Made by a program: the position numbers and the translations under genes. DNA of 36,407 bases from Monoraphidium neglectum. Lineage: Eukaryota > Chlorophyta > Chlorophyceae > Sphaeropleales > Selenastraceae. Location: the NCBI RefSeq assembly GCF_000611645.1, contig NW_014013548.1, forward strand, positions 7,301-43,707. The letters are read 5' to 3'. Of the stretch, positions 22,245 to 34,011 are shown in pieces (positions within the stretch are counted from its first letter, which is position 1; each line of letters opens with the position of its first letter). The notes under the pieces were generated by a model. The model made no database searches. It saw only the letters and a list, made by a program, of their open reading frames with translations, and was not told where the DNA came from.

Positions 22245-23424
22245 GGGGGAGGCGGCCGGCTGTGGGAAAATGGTGGATTGGTGCCGTAGACCTGTGGCAT
22301 GAATGGCTGTTCCACGGTTGGCGGCTGTGGCTTATGTGCACGTTTCTGCCACGCGATGGATGTATTTAGCCCCAACAGACCCCGGGGCAGCAGAGAGGCA
22401 GGCTTGAGATCATCCTCCTGGTGTTGATACATACTATGCCCCATGAGTCATGTGCTGTCGCCGCCTATGAATGTACTGTATGTATCATACGCTAACGTGC
22501 GGGCACAACCGTCATGTCGTGCTTAAGGCCCATCTAGCTTCTTTCATGTGGCCTTAAGTGCTGGTGTGAATTGAGAAAGGTGTGAGCACATTACAGCTCG
22601 TGTCTTGTCCTCCAACTCTGGTGCATCGCAAAAGTAACACCAAGGTTGTGACAGCAACATTGCAATCGTCAAACATGAATCACAGTGTGATGAGACGGGG
22701 GTGGAAGCAGCAGCCGGCCTAGCTTGTAATGGGCGCGAAGCAGCCACAGCGCTGGGTGTGCAGGACGCATTGCGGCAGGTGAAAAACCCTGGTGCACCAG
22801 GGACGATGCGTGGTGTCAATGGGGCTTGCAATGCTGGGCGCAGAAGAGGAGGCTACTTGTTGCAAACGCATTTGTTGTATTGCCGTGCGAAAGGGGCTGC
22901 AAGACGCTGAGTGATGCGGCTCCAATAAAATCTTGTCAATCACCATCATGCTTTGGGTACTGGGCAATGCAGCAAGCAGCATTGGCCGTCACAGGCAAAT
23001 CCTGTGAGGCAAGCCGTTGGGGAGTCGGAAGGCGTGCCAGCTTTTGATAGCCATAGGGGTGGGCGGTCGGAGGCCGGCGGCAACAAATGCAGACACCTCA
23101 TCAAATGCAAGATGGTCAACAGGCAGGCCTTGGGTGCCCACGGTCAGCAGCTGGGTTCAGTGCTGTCTTGAACCCACAGCAGCGGTTGTCGCAATTGCTG
23201 GGGTGCAAAGCGAACAACAAGATAAGTGCCTTGCGTAGGAAGAAGCCTGGGAGAATGCAGGTGTGCAATGAGGTTGAGGGGTGCGTGCTGCTAGACGTGC
23301 TGCTAGAGCGTGCAAAAGGAATCGAGGCGGCTCTGGTGCCACATGGTTGATTGCACACCTTGGTATAATCGCCTGACACAAAGAAAGGCAGGACTGCAGT
23401 GTTGCCCCGTAGTCAGCAGCCAAG
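22245..23424. other. Region between the convergent carboxylase and first six-helix genes
   Basis: This region holds the 3' UTR of the plus-strand carboxylase gene and that of the minus-strand gene ending at 23425. A TGTAA motif, the usual green-algal polyadenylation signal, lies at 22,725-22,729, about 480 nt after the stop. The rest has moderate GC and no coding frame. A 19-base sequence at 23,191-23,209 recurs near 35.37 kb. Confidence 0.35.
22725..22729 (+). terminator. Candidate polyadenylation signal (TGTAA) of the carboxylase gene
   Basis: TGTAA is the common poly(A) signal in Chlamydomonas-like green algae. This is a clear plus-strand copy in the 3' flank of the carboxylase gene. A five-base motif occurs often by chance, so the support is weak. 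Confidence 0.25.
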
Positions 23425-25478
23425 TTAGGCGGCGGTGCGGCAGCTGGCGTGCGTTGCGAGGACGAGCGCCTCACTCGCCAGCCACAGCCCCACCGGCGCC
23501 GTCACCAGCAGCACTAGCAGAGGCGGGGTGCACCAGTCTGGGGAGAGCCTGTGGCAGCGCAGCCATGCCCTCAGCCGCTCGAGCGGCGCAGCTTGCACGC
23601 GCAGCGCGTGGCCGCGCGCACATAGGTAGCGCGCTTTTGCAGCGCGCTCGGAGCTGTAGGTGATTGCGCTGGGCAGCATGAGACCAAGCAGCAGCACCAT
23701 CGCGACGGCCAGGGTGCGCAGAAGGCAGAGGCAGCGCTCGTCTGGGCAGCGCGCGTCTGGGCAGTCCTCCGTGCCCATGTTACAGGGCTCTGGGGTGGTG
23801 GCGGTTGACGGCACTCTGAGGGGCAGCTCCCCCATGATCGGCGCCCTGTGAAAAGGCGTGTGGAGTGGGGGCAGCGGCTGTCATGTGGATGAGCTGCGGA
23901 CGCTCCTGGCCGTTCCTGCATGTCACGATGTGTGACACGCGCCAAACACAACTCATGCTGTGTGCCTGGCGAGGCGTGGGGCGTGGAAGTGGGGGTGGAG
24001 CCCCGCCGGTCGTCGAGCCACTTTTGTGAGGCGCAGGCAGCACCAACACGAGGGCCCTGCTGTTCTTGAGGCGCTCCACTGTGTTGTTGGGTGCGCTCAC
24101 TGCCACAACAACGGCGCCATGCCACGACCACAGCCTCGGCACGCCGCCCCAGTGCTCGGGGCCTGCAGCCTGGTTCTTGCAGCGCTAGGGCTGTCACCAC
24201 CTGCAACTTCCATGCGCACCCCGCCCATTCGCCGCACGCGGCTGCATGCACACGCACCCGAGCAGGGTCGTTGCCGACAGGTCCACCAAGAGCAGCACGA
24301 AACGCACGTCACCGCACAGCCGTGCGGTGACGTCAGCAATCATAGGCTCAGACCAGGCCGCTCCCACAACTCCCAGCCATCCCGAGAGGAAGATTATCAC
24401 GTCGAGGGCCAGGAAAGGCGGCAACAGCACTGTGGGCACTGGGTGCATCATGTGTTTCTGCAGGTAGGCCAGGGGCACAGCCAGCAGCGACACGGCCAGA
24501 GTTCTCCGAGGGTCTGAGCGCTCGCTGGCCATGCGCCGGCGCCACCAGCTGATGCTGTTTTGGGACAGCACCGTCCAGTAGAGATGGCCTCCCGTGCGCG
24601 TCATGCGCATCGCCGCCTGCGCTGCAACGCGGTGGCGCGTGTACCAGCGCCACGCAAGGGATGTGGCGGCGAGCTGCAGCAGCCCGAGGGCCAGCAGCAG
24701 CAGATGCGGCGCGAGGACGGTGAGCGGCGCGGAGGTGCGACCGTCACTGGCGTCGATGCTCAACAAGACCAGCTGGTGAAGGGGAGAGGGCGTGGTGCGG
24801 CTCGTGTTGGTGCGTGGGCTATGCAACCATGGCAACATCTATGGGGACTAGGCTGGTTTGGGGTTGCAGCACAGCTGCTCAGGCACGCTTTGCTGACTCA
24901 GCACATGCTGCAAAAATATGCCAACAACCCAACAACACAGGCTCAGCTCGGTGCTGGCGGCCGTGGCGCGATGGACCGACCTGCAGCTGCAAGCAGATGC
25001 TGACGAGGCATGTGGCGATGTCAAAGCGGCAGCCAGCCGTCGCCTGGTGGTGCCAGAATCCCCTTTCAAGCTCTTTGTCCTCCAAGCGCAGCCTGCAGGC
25101 ATTGAAGCGGTCGTGATTGACAGTCTGACGTGCAGTGTCTGGCAACGCTGCCACAGCGCAGCAACGCGATCTACGTGGCCAGTGTGATGTGTGCTGCGGG
25201 GGTTCAGGCAGGCTGGCGGGCTTTGTTGGGATGTGTGCTTTGGCTTCAATCGACGCCCGAGTTTGGCCCGAGTGTGGCCCCCAGGTTCTGCTGCCGAGGT
25301 GCTGGCCTTGGCCAGCGTTGCGCCATTCCCGTCATCTCGAGGGCGCGGCGCCCGCCAATCACCGCAGGTTGGCGAGTGCCTCTCGCAGGTGGCCACGGGA
25401 CGCTGCCAGCCCACCGCTGCCATCTGTGGGGCTGCTAGGCCTGCCATCTGCCTCTCTGTTTGAAGACGGCCCAGCCAT
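23425..25478 (-). CDS. Six-helix membrane protein of unknown family, paralogue 1 (complete, four exons, 387 aa)
   Basis: The CDS is complement(join(23425..23845, 24258..24772, 24981..25092, 25363..25478)), with phases 2, 0 and 2. The start ATG at 25478 opens MAGPSSNREADGRPSS, a hydrophilic N-terminus. Exon 2 encodes a charged helix (RLRLEDKELERGFWHHQA). Exon 3 (residues about 77-247) contains four hydrophobic helices (near VLAPHLLLLALGLLQLAA, TLAVSLLAVPLAYLQ, PFLALDVIIFLSGWLG and VRFVLLLVDLSATTLLG). Exon 4 has two more (LAVAMVLLLGLMLPSA and PLLVLLVTAPVGLWLASEA). Between helices 4 and 5 lies a Cys-rich loop (CPDARCPDERCLC). No known domain is recognised, so the function and target membrane are unknown. 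A paralogue with the same exon structure lies 3.8 kb away on the same strand. That conservation is strong support for the model. Confidence 0.75.
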
Positions 25479-27193
25479 GCCTGCTTCGTCGCAGAGTTCC
25501 CTCGCTGCCAGGGCACGACGAGTCGCTCCAAACAACAGAGCCGGGGTAAGTCTAGGCTATACTGCTGAATATTGCCATTTTCTAGCTGGCTGCTTGACGT
25601 TTTGATCTGGCTGGCCTGTACCATGCATCATAGAAAGAATTTGCCAACCCCTCGGAAGATCCGCCTGAAAGCTTGTACCAGCGGTGACAACGTATCATAT
25701 ACATGGTCTGAGGATGTGATTCGACTCCTCGGTGTCAGCTGTTGAAGAAGCCGTCGTCACCGTGTCACCAGCACTTTGTCACCATGCCACAGGCGGTTGT
25801 GTGTATGCGATGCTTGTCCACCTGCAGGGCGCGAGGTGTACTGAGATGGCAGCAACGGCACTTTCTCTTGGCAGGGCCCTCCTCCAGTGCTGATGGCAGC
25901 CCCTTGTACTCCATCAGATCCTGTTGCCATCGAGGGCCGGCGGCGGCCCCCCCATCACTCATGAATTGCTGCCCTCCCCGCCGAACCTTCCTCACCTCTG
26001 CCTGCAAACAGAAGGGGAAAGCTGTATTTGCGAGCTTCACAAACTTGTGAGCAGTCATGTGCGCAGCGCGTGTATCGATCTCCTTGCCTGACACTCATCG
26101 CGGCCTTGCACATGTCTGTTGTCCTGGTGCTGACATCCCTGCCATCCACAACGAGTACGATGGTGCACGCTAGACAGTTACAGCTGAAAACAAGCTTGAG
26201 CTGGACAAAAACATGTGTGCTCATGTGCAATGTTGGCACTCACAAAACATGGCCAGCTGACCTGTTCGAACACCTCGCAGGATGTGCACATACATTCACA
26301 CACATAGAGTGGCAATCCGTTGGAACCCGCACCAAACCGTTGCAAGCATGATCGAGCAACAAGGTACTACCAGCACGATATTTGCCCTGAGTTCTGACGT
26401 ACACCAAGGCGTGCTTTTGCAAAGGACAGAGGCGGGAAGCCGTACAAGCCTGTGGACGGCGAGCGCAACAACAGCGGTCAGTGCAAAACCACAGTGCAGA
26501 GGTTTACAGAAACCGGGCGTGCCGAGGACGGCACTTGGTTGCAACGGGCCATTGGGAGCGCATGATCAGGCATATCTGTGCGGGTTGGAGGAGGGGTCCT
26601 TGACAGATGGATTTGATTCGTATAAAGCTGCCAGCACATCAATGACGCGCAAACACCTTTTTGAAACACATCGTCTTTGTGCCTCATTCATGCTTCGTAC
26701 GGTGACAGTCAGCAGTGGGTTGGCATATGGGCCTTGCTTCAATACCACGGTACAAGAAGTGGCGTGCAAGCCGATGGCAAGTCAAAAGCTGTATTAGGAA
26801 CCATGCGGGTTGTGGTGTCGCGCATTGCACAAAGACGCAGGGTGTGTGAGTAAACAACCCAGTACAAGTCGTCGTGCCTACCCACCATTGCTGCCTGGAC
26901 CAGCGATGCTGATAACAGTGACACAGCAATTGTGGCGATGTGTTTTGGCTAGGTGCAAAATGGCATGGGCAGAAAACTGCCCAAACAGCACGTTGAATAG
27001 ACAGCAACGTGGTAGCATGCATGAGGGTAGGAGTGCAGGAAGCGAGGAATATCACCAAGGGCTGCTTGTGCCTATTCATTCAATCAACGCACCACAGCAT
27101 GCCTAGACGATGGCAGGCCCAGGCCATTCCCTTAGAAAACGTGCAACAAACTGTTGGCTAGAGTACTGTGTCTCCCCCAAGTCAGCAGCCCGA
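25479..27193. other. Spacer between the two six-helix paralogues
   Basis: About 1.7 kb of lower-GC DNA. The minus frame at 26,094-25,765 stays open for 109 codons and has a Cys/His-containing end (KRKCRCCHLSTP), but no splice context or homology is recognised. The rest shows no coding bias. Upstream promoter elements of paralogue 1 and the 3' end of paralogue 2 must lie here. Sequence similarity between the two units stops a few tens of bases beyond the stop codons. Confidence 0.35.
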
Positions 27194-29257
27194 TCAGGCG
27201 GCGGAACGGCAGCTGGGGTGCGTTGCCAGGACGAGCGCCTCACTCGCCAGCCACAGCCCCACCGGCGCAGTCACCAGCAGCACCAGAGGCGGCATGCGCC
27301 AGTCCGGGGACAGGCCGCGGCGGCGCAGCCATACATTCAGCCGTTTGAGCGGCAAAGCGCGCACGTGCAGCACGCGGCCGCGCGCAAACAGGTAGCGCGC
27401 TTTCGCAGCGCGCTCGGAGCTATAGGCAATTGCGTTGGGCAGCATAACACCACCCAGCAGCACCAGCGCAACACCGAGGGTGCGAAGAAGGCACAGGCAG
27501 CGCTCGTCTGGGCAGCGCGCCTCTGGGCAGGCGTCTGCGCACAGGTTGCAAAGCTCTGGGGTGGTGACAGTTGGCGGTACGCTGAGGGGCAGCTCCCCCG
27601 TAATCGGCGCCCTGCAGAAAAGGTGTGTGGATTACGGGCAGCGCCTGTCAATTTTAATCGGCGCCTAATGAGTGAGCAGCGTGTTTGATGGGCGCTCCTG
27701 GGCGCTTCTGCCGTCATGATGCAGTCAATGTGGCACGCTGGACACCGCGCCGTGTGCCCGACGCTGCCGAAAGGAAATTGTAGGGTGGGGCGGCGGGTAT
27801 GCTAGCAAGCTGCAAACTTGCCCCACATCCTGGCGTTAATTAGGTTGGACTTCTGTCGCCGAGGCATCCATCAATTGGTGGGCGCGCTCAGCGCAAGCAG
27901 GTGAGCCCATCAGGGCCGGCAAACGCCGACCCGCACCCCCTGCACGCCCCATAAGCATCAGCACGCCCGCGCACCCGAGCACCGCCATCGTTGTCAAGTC
28001 CACCAGAAGCAGCGTGAGTCGCATCCTCCCGCACAGCCGCGTGGTGACGTCAGCCATCACAGGCTCAGACCAGGCCGCTCCCACGACCCCCAGCCACCCT
28101 GAGAGTAAAATGATGACATCCATGACCAGGAAAACCGGCATCAGCACGCCGGGCACTGGGTGCATCATGTGTTTCTGCAGGTAGGCCAGGGGCACCACCA
28201 GCAGCGACACGGCCAGCGCCCTCTGAGGGATGGGGTGCTGGCTTGTCACGCGGCGGCGCCACCACCGGATGCTATCTTGAGACAGCACTGTCCAGTATAG
28301 GTGGCCTGCTGTGCGTGCCGCGCACATCGCCGCCTGCGCCACGACCCGGTGGTGGGCGTACCAGCGCTGCGCAAGGGATGCGGCGGCGAGCTGCAGCAGC
28401 CCCAGGGCCAGCAGAAACAGGTGCGGCACGAGGACGACGGGCGGCGCGGGATCGCGGCCGTCGTTGCCGTTGACGCTGAAATGGACCAGCTAATCGAGGG
28501 GAGTGGGCGCGGCGGCTTGTGTGAGTGCGTGGGCCAGGGCACAGAGCGATCCTAGGACGTGGATCCCAAGTCCAGGCTCGACTCAGCTGCTGAGCCATGC
28601 TTATGCTTGGTCAGCCCATGCGCACGCTGTGTTTTCTTGCCCAGACATTGGCTGCTCCGCTCGCTGCTGGCGGTCCCACCTGCAGCTGCAGGCAGATACT
28701 GACTAGGGAAGAGGTAACGTCGAAGCGGCGGGCGGCCCCTGCCTGGTGCACCCAAAACTCTTTTTCAAGCTCCTGGTCTTCCAAGCGCAGCCTGCAGGTG
28801 TTGGGTGCGGTTTGCTGTTGCACGTTCCCGCATGCTTGGCAATGCTGATGCATCATCAAACGGTAAAGGTCGATGGGCGTTCCTTTTGAGCACTGGTAAA
28901 GCAGTCCACGGGACAAGCGAGGCAAGTTGACGGCACGGTCAGCGGTCTGTTGCGGTGACGGATTCTCTCAGCCTGTGGCCCCGCCGAACGGCCCCATGTG
29001 TGCTGCGACGTGGAGCTTCGAGCGGGACCTGCCGAAAGGCTGGCGGCGCGCTATGTCCGCCTGCAAGCACTAGCAGGCACGTGCACTCACCGCAGGTCCG
29101 CAAGCGCCTCTTGCAGATGCCCGCGGGATTCTGCGACCTGTCCACTGCCATCTGTCGTGCTGGTGTGCCTGCTCTCTGCGCTTGTGCGCGAGGAGGGCCC
29201 CGCTTCGTTTCGAACTTCACTGCCCGGGCCGTCTGCAAGACTGCATGCCCCTTGCAT
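27194..29257 (-). CDS. Six-helix membrane protein of unknown family, paralogue 2 (complete, four exons, 403 aa)
   Basis: The CDS is complement(join(27194..27611, 27975..28489, 28680..28791, 29091..29257)), with phases 2, 0 and 2. Exons 2 and 3 have exactly the same lengths as in paralogue 1 (112 and 515 nt), and exon 4 is one codon shorter. The protein is closely similar over its whole length. Examples are RLRLEDQELEKEFWVHQA, LGLLQLAAASLAQRWYAHHR, AYLQKHMMHPVPGVLMP, CPEARCPDERCLCLLR and LLVTAPVGLWLASEALVLAT. The N-terminus is 17 residues longer if the ATG at 29257 is used. Both copies share TDGSG and RGHL-EALA-LR before the first intron. Introns differ in length (299, 190 and 363 nt against 270, 208 and 412 nt). 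The full open frame and intact splice sites suggest a functional gene. Its role is unknown. Confidence 0.75.
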
Positions 29258-31072
29258 CTTCCAGACACAAGATGTAATGAAGGATAGCGACGTCGCAAAT
29301 TGCGCCTTTGCTCGCTGGCTGTGGCGGCGTGCCTCCACCGATCTGCCGTGAATGAGTGAAGAAGCCAGACTCGAGTGGGCAACGTGTGAGGACTGCACTT
29401 TTCATGACTGGTTGTTTGCAAGGTGCTGAATTTCAAGCAATCCACCGTCTCGAATGTGAGGTGACACACTGATCAGTCATTAGACTTCACATGTGACCAT
29501 CGGCACCAGTGCGCTCTCCTTCGGCCTGGCTTCACTGCTCATCGCTCCTGGCGGGCTGCATCCACAGCCGACAGACCTGTCGTCCTGGTGTGCCGACGCA
29601 AGTTGCATGGGTGGTGGCGCATACTGTACAATTGCACCACAGGCACCGCAAAACCACAGCCAACGAGTAAAGATTACATGGCTGCAGCTGCAGCTGCATA
29701 AAACCGTCGGGCCACACTCCACACGGCTCGCTGCACCCTGCCTTGATTATTTGCTTAGGAGCTGTGGTACCCGATTCTGTGTTATCTGGGCCAAGCAGGG
29801 GTGATAGGTGCGCGTGTCAGCGCGCGAGTGCCACCTGACCCACAAGCAGCAAAACCGCGCTTGCCCAGCATATCGCAGAGCACACGCAGCAGCCAAAACC
29901 CAAGGTTCCCCCTTCTTAAGGAAAGGTGCAGAACTTTACGTTTTTTGCTTTGAAGCCGCATTGTACAGCCCTGACTGCCGCCAATGCCAATGGAACTGTG
30001 GGCGAGGGAGCAGTCACCAGCCATGGATGCCGTGCGGTCACCTCTCCACGTTACCTGGCCAACCCCGCCGCTATTGCTAACACCCTGCTTGGCCTGTGAC
30101 GAGGTGCACTGTTTACAGGCAAGCCACAAGTTGCTGGCTGCACCCACCAGGTAATACCTTGGGAAACCATGACTATTTTGCATGCCAACCTGGGGCAACG
30201 GCTCCAGGATGGGGGCGCATGCGTTCTCGTACGTCTCAAGTTCAAGGAAAGAAGCGACCCCCTGCACCATTGTCAGGCGCAGAACAAGGGAAACAAACCA
30301 AACGGCAGCAAGCACCACCTGTGCCGCTTCAACATGGCACGCTTGTACAAGCCATAATTTCCGATCGATAAAGAAATGCATTAGGGGTGTGCGTAGATGT
30401 GCAGCACGAGAGACCGACAGGCCTTGCTGTGTGAACATCGTGAAAAATGACAAAAGCAACCGTGTTTTTGCAGATGGTGCAGCTCCTGCATGTGCTGTGG
30501 TGATGCTTTGGCACGCAGGCTTGCAAACATCAGCGCCTGGAAGAATGAGCCACTTGCGCCCTCCTCACAATCCCCCCTCAGCAGATACGGTAGTTGTTGT
30601 CGTGCACCGGCACCAACGTGACAGAAAGGACATTCCTTGCACCACATTCAATCGGTACAACAATGTTGAAATCAGAACAGTCCAGCCGTGTGGTGGGTTC
30701 CCCGCCCCCTGCCGGTGACAACATCAGATTTGCACTCAGGCAACCCAATTAGAAAGCAGCCGTCCCCATACTGAACCCCCTGGGTACCACAGCACACTTG
30801 TGAAAGTGCTAGCCAAAAAATGAGCCTCAAGAGACCTTGAGATGTGAGCGCCCAGCCAGTTGTGCCCACCCATGGCGATGGTGGTGCCATGATATCTGCA
30901 CCCTCCCTCACCACACAATCTCCGGGGGGGGGGCACCAGGGGCCAGAATAGTGAGGCCGCCAGCTGCAGCCTGGCAGACACAAGAAGGTGAAGGAAGCGC
31001 GGCTGCTGCGAGGCCACGCAGCTGTACCAAGGCGGCCCAGCCCTAGCAGCACAGCCTTCCTCAGACGAACGC
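29258..31072. other. Intergenic region with one long unassigned minus-strand frame
   Basis: This is moderate-GC DNA. The minus strand is open from 30,459 to 29,782 (225 codons), which is unusual at this composition. The translation (for example FLELETYENACAPILEPL, and a basic stretch MRLQSKKRKVLHLSLRR) matches nothing I know and lacks the GC3 bias of the real genes. It could be a relic, a lineage-specific gene, or chance. A G9 run is at about 30,925-30,933. No RNA gene is seen. Confidence 0.3.
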
Positions 31073-32185
31073 TCACAAGCCAATCGTCCAGCCTTGGTGG
31101 CTGGTAGTGTCACAGCAGCCGCCTGCGCGCTCGCAATTCTGACAGAGGCCCCGTTTGATGCCCCTGGTCTTGGGCTCAGAAGCCGAGGGAGCCATGCGAA
31201 GCACCTGCTGCACTTCCGACCGCAGCTGTCGCTGCTCGTGCACAAGCGCCTGCAGCTGTCGAACCTGCAGCTGCTGCTGCGCGGCCAGCTGCAATTGTCC
31301 CTCCTGCAGCTGCCTTAGCGCCTGCAACACCTGCTCCAGGCTGCCGGGTGGCTGCTGGTGCTGCTGCTGTGGCGGCACCCGGTGCTCCGGCTTGAGAGAT
31401 GGTTGTGCGCTGATGTGGTGCGTGTGCCGGCGCCGAACCTGGTGGTGCTGCTGAAACGGCTGCTGCTGGGCCTGTTCGTGTGGCGGCGGGGACTTGCATG
31501 ACACAGTGGGCTGCGCGCTCGGCAGCGCAGGGGCAGCCGCTGCTGGCCCCCCCTCTGCGGTGGAGCTGGCCGCGGCCTCTTGCTGATCTGGCACCGGCCG
31601 CTGCTGACCGAGGCCGTTGGCCTGGGGGCTGCGCACCTGCAGCAGCACCCGCGCCCTGAGTACATCAACACACCTGGGTGGCGGCACGGCGATGCAGGTC
31701 AGCAATGAGTGCGTGTTGCGCATTTGGGCTGTGTGTGTGTGCATGTGTTTGTGTGTGGTTTTGAGCTCAAGACGACCATGCCAAATCACAAACAAGCTGG
31801 AGGGCCACAGCAACTGTCATCCGCCCTGTGGCCATCCGTCATCTGTCAGAGCCCCATGCTCACGCGCTGTGGGTGCACAATACAGAGGCCGGGGTGCACG
31901 GCCGAAAGCGCGCCGCTCGAGGCATTCCACGAACCTGAAGCTGTCACTTGCAGGTTTCTTCCTATCCCGTAGCCAGCCAGCAGCTAGGGACCGCCGGAAG
32001 CAGCGGATGCGCGAGAGCACGTCGTCCAGGGTGCCTGCAGTCAGGAGGCTGCAGCGGTCGCAGTTGGCCAGCTCCTCCAGCTGGGCGCTGGTGAAGCCGC
32101 TCAGGTCTGTCTCTCCAGCCTGGGGTATCAGGATATCAGACACAAACGCTGCCGCACAACTTGCGGCAGGGCTGCCAAGCTCCAT
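31073..32185 (-). CDS. Gln-rich coiled-coil protein with short Cys-containing C-terminal tail (two exons, 283 aa)
   Basis: The CDS is complement(join(31073..31673, 31935..32185)). The donor TTCAG|GTTCGT and acceptor CACCCAG|G join in phase 2 to rebuild Arg. Exon 1 starts MELGSPAASCAAAF and contains a compact helical region (DLSGFTSAQLEELANCDRC, then LDDVLSRIRCFRRSL). Exon 2 is rich in Gln, Pro, Ala and His. It then forms a heptad-like Gln/Leu coiled coil at about residues 195-250 (VLQALRQLQEGQLQLAAQQQ), ending near LRSEVQQVLRM. The tail holds a basic stretch and a Cys group (KRGLCQNCERAGGCC). The composition suggests a nuclear regulator or scaffold, but no DNA-binding domain is recognised. 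The intron contains a GT-rich (CA-rich on this strand) microsatellite at about 31,730-31,758. The start is the first Met of the coding-like part; the frame is open further upstream with other Met codons. Confidence 0.5.
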
Positions 32186-33354
32186 GGCTGGGCTGGTTGC
32201 ACGCGGAGCAGACGGCGGTCGAAGCCCGCGCCGGCGTCTCCGGGCCCCCGCTTGTGCGCTGAGCCGAGCGTCAGCCCGCCTCCAAAAGGTGCTGAGAAGG
32301 ACAAAAATCAACCACAAACGAGCACGATGCCAGCGCCGAATCGACCGCCGTGGGTTATCGACCGCCGTGGGCACGCCAGTTCCCAACCTCTCATGCAACA
32401 GGCAGCGGATTGCGCGTGTATTATATGCTATCATAAATCTCAATTAGCTTTGGGCAGCAAGTGTGCATCGCTCCCATCAGGCACGGGCCGTGAGTTGGGT
32501 GCAACCCTTCACGTGAGATTGGGCGAGTTTCGAGCGAGTATTACAGGTTGGAGCGCTGAAGTCTCAGGTAGAATTCATCGCATCAAATATACTACGCTCG
32601 GATCTGATGGTGAGGGGCGAAGGGACGGCCGCACACGCGCACCCAGTGTGACGTACCGGTGGGTCAGCGGATGTGAGCCTGGTGGGGCGAGCGTCATGGA
32701 CTGTATGAGCACGTTGTGGTTGTGCGCCTGCCGCCACCGCAAGTTGCAGCACTGGTTACGAGCTGGAAGTGCTGGAGAAGTTCCAGTGACACACCGTTGC
32801 TGCGTTGCGCAGAGACGTCATGTCTGGGCTGGGGTGGAGGGACGAGCCACCTAGAAAGCTCTGCGCTGTACACATTGCCACCTTTCTGGGTATGCTGGCC
32901 AGGTCTGCTTTGACGGTGGGGTGTATGCGGCGGTTATTGTGCCGAACCACAGAATGTTGCACTGATGAGCCTGCCCGGATTTCTGCTCGGCGAAGCGTCT
33001 GGCCAACATGATGATGGCAAATTGATTTGTTGATGCGTGTATGCAGGAAGCATGGCACCGGAACTGGTCTTCAAAGGAACACCGGTATTAATTTCTGCCT
33101 GTCTCTAGAACCCAAGTGCTGTATGTGGGTGCCGCAGAGCTCAGCCCCATCTCACAAGCATCAGTGCCACACACAGCGGTACGGTTCTGGTGGGAAACTG
33201 GCCATCTGATCTCTTCTCTATCTGCTACAATGGTATATATGGTAGGGGAGAAATGCTCTTCGGTGGATCAGCGGTTTGAATTGGCCGCTTGCTCGTCACC
33301 GCACCCCACGCTGTGACTCGGCAGCCGGCAACGCCTAGCCGCTTTCTTGCTGCC
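32186..33354. other. Intergenic stretch upstream of the Gln-rich gene
   Basis: GC drops towards 50 percent and all frames are short. The presumed promoter of the minus-strand Gln-rich gene is at its left end. I see no repeats or RNA genes here. Confidence 0.35.
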
Positions 33355-34011
33355 ATGCGCACACCACCCGCTGCGCTCACGCCCCGAAACGACGCGCTGC
33401 TGGGTGTACCTGCTGCAGAGGTGGCAGCTGGCTGGCCAGGTCAATTGCCAGTCACGACGGCGCTCTTCACTTCGACTACCACTCGTCCCTTCAGAAGATT
33501 GAGAACCCTAGTAGCTAGCTGCTTCCCACGCGCATTACCGTGCACGCATCCACTTCTGCGCCTGGCAAACCTTGACGCGGTCTGGGAGCCCGCACAAGCA
33601 CCCTTCCGTAGGGCATGCGGGCTTTCAAAGCAAGTTTCAGGCACGGTTGTCCTCGCATCAGTCCTCCTTGAGCAGGGGTTGCCTGAGGCTGCTGCGTCCT
33701 GCTTGGCGTTCTCACGGTGGCCTCTCTGCGCGTCATGCGACAGAAGAAGTAGCCAGGGGTTTTGGGGGTGTTTGGCCGTCCCGGGCCCGACGGACGCACG
33801 GCACTACCGTAGAGGCTGCAGTGGCGCGAGAACCACGATGGCTGTCGCCGCCTCGGTACTGCAGCAGCCGGTTCTTCCTGTGAATTTGCTTTACGATGCC
33901 AAAGAGCTGATGTGCGTGGTCAGGGCCTGCGGGCCCGACTTCGGCCCGGATCACGCCTCACTGCTCGAGCTGCTCCAATCCTTTTCGATCTCGCCGTTTG
34001 GCACATGGTGA
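33355..34011 (+). CDS. Hypothetical open frame, possibly an exon of an unidentified gene
   Basis: The plus strand is open from an ATG (MRTPPAALTPRNDALLG) to TGA for 218 codons. The first part has more GC-rich third positions than its surroundings. The end reads LLYDAKELMCVVRACGPDFG. No family, helix pattern or splice boundary is convincing. It may be a lineage-specific gene, an exon with misjudged ends, or a decayed mobile element. Confidence 0.25.
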   Translation: MRTPPAALTPRNDALLGVPAAEVAAGWPGQLPVTTALFTSTTTRPFRRLRTLVASCFPRALPCTHPLLRLANLDAVWEPAQAPFRRACGLSKQVSGTVVLASVLLEQGLPEAAASCLAFSRWPLCASCDRRSSQGFWGCLAVPGPTDARHYRRGCSGARTTMAVAASVLQQPVLPVNLLYDAKELMCVVRACGPDFGPDHASLLELLQSFSISPFGTW

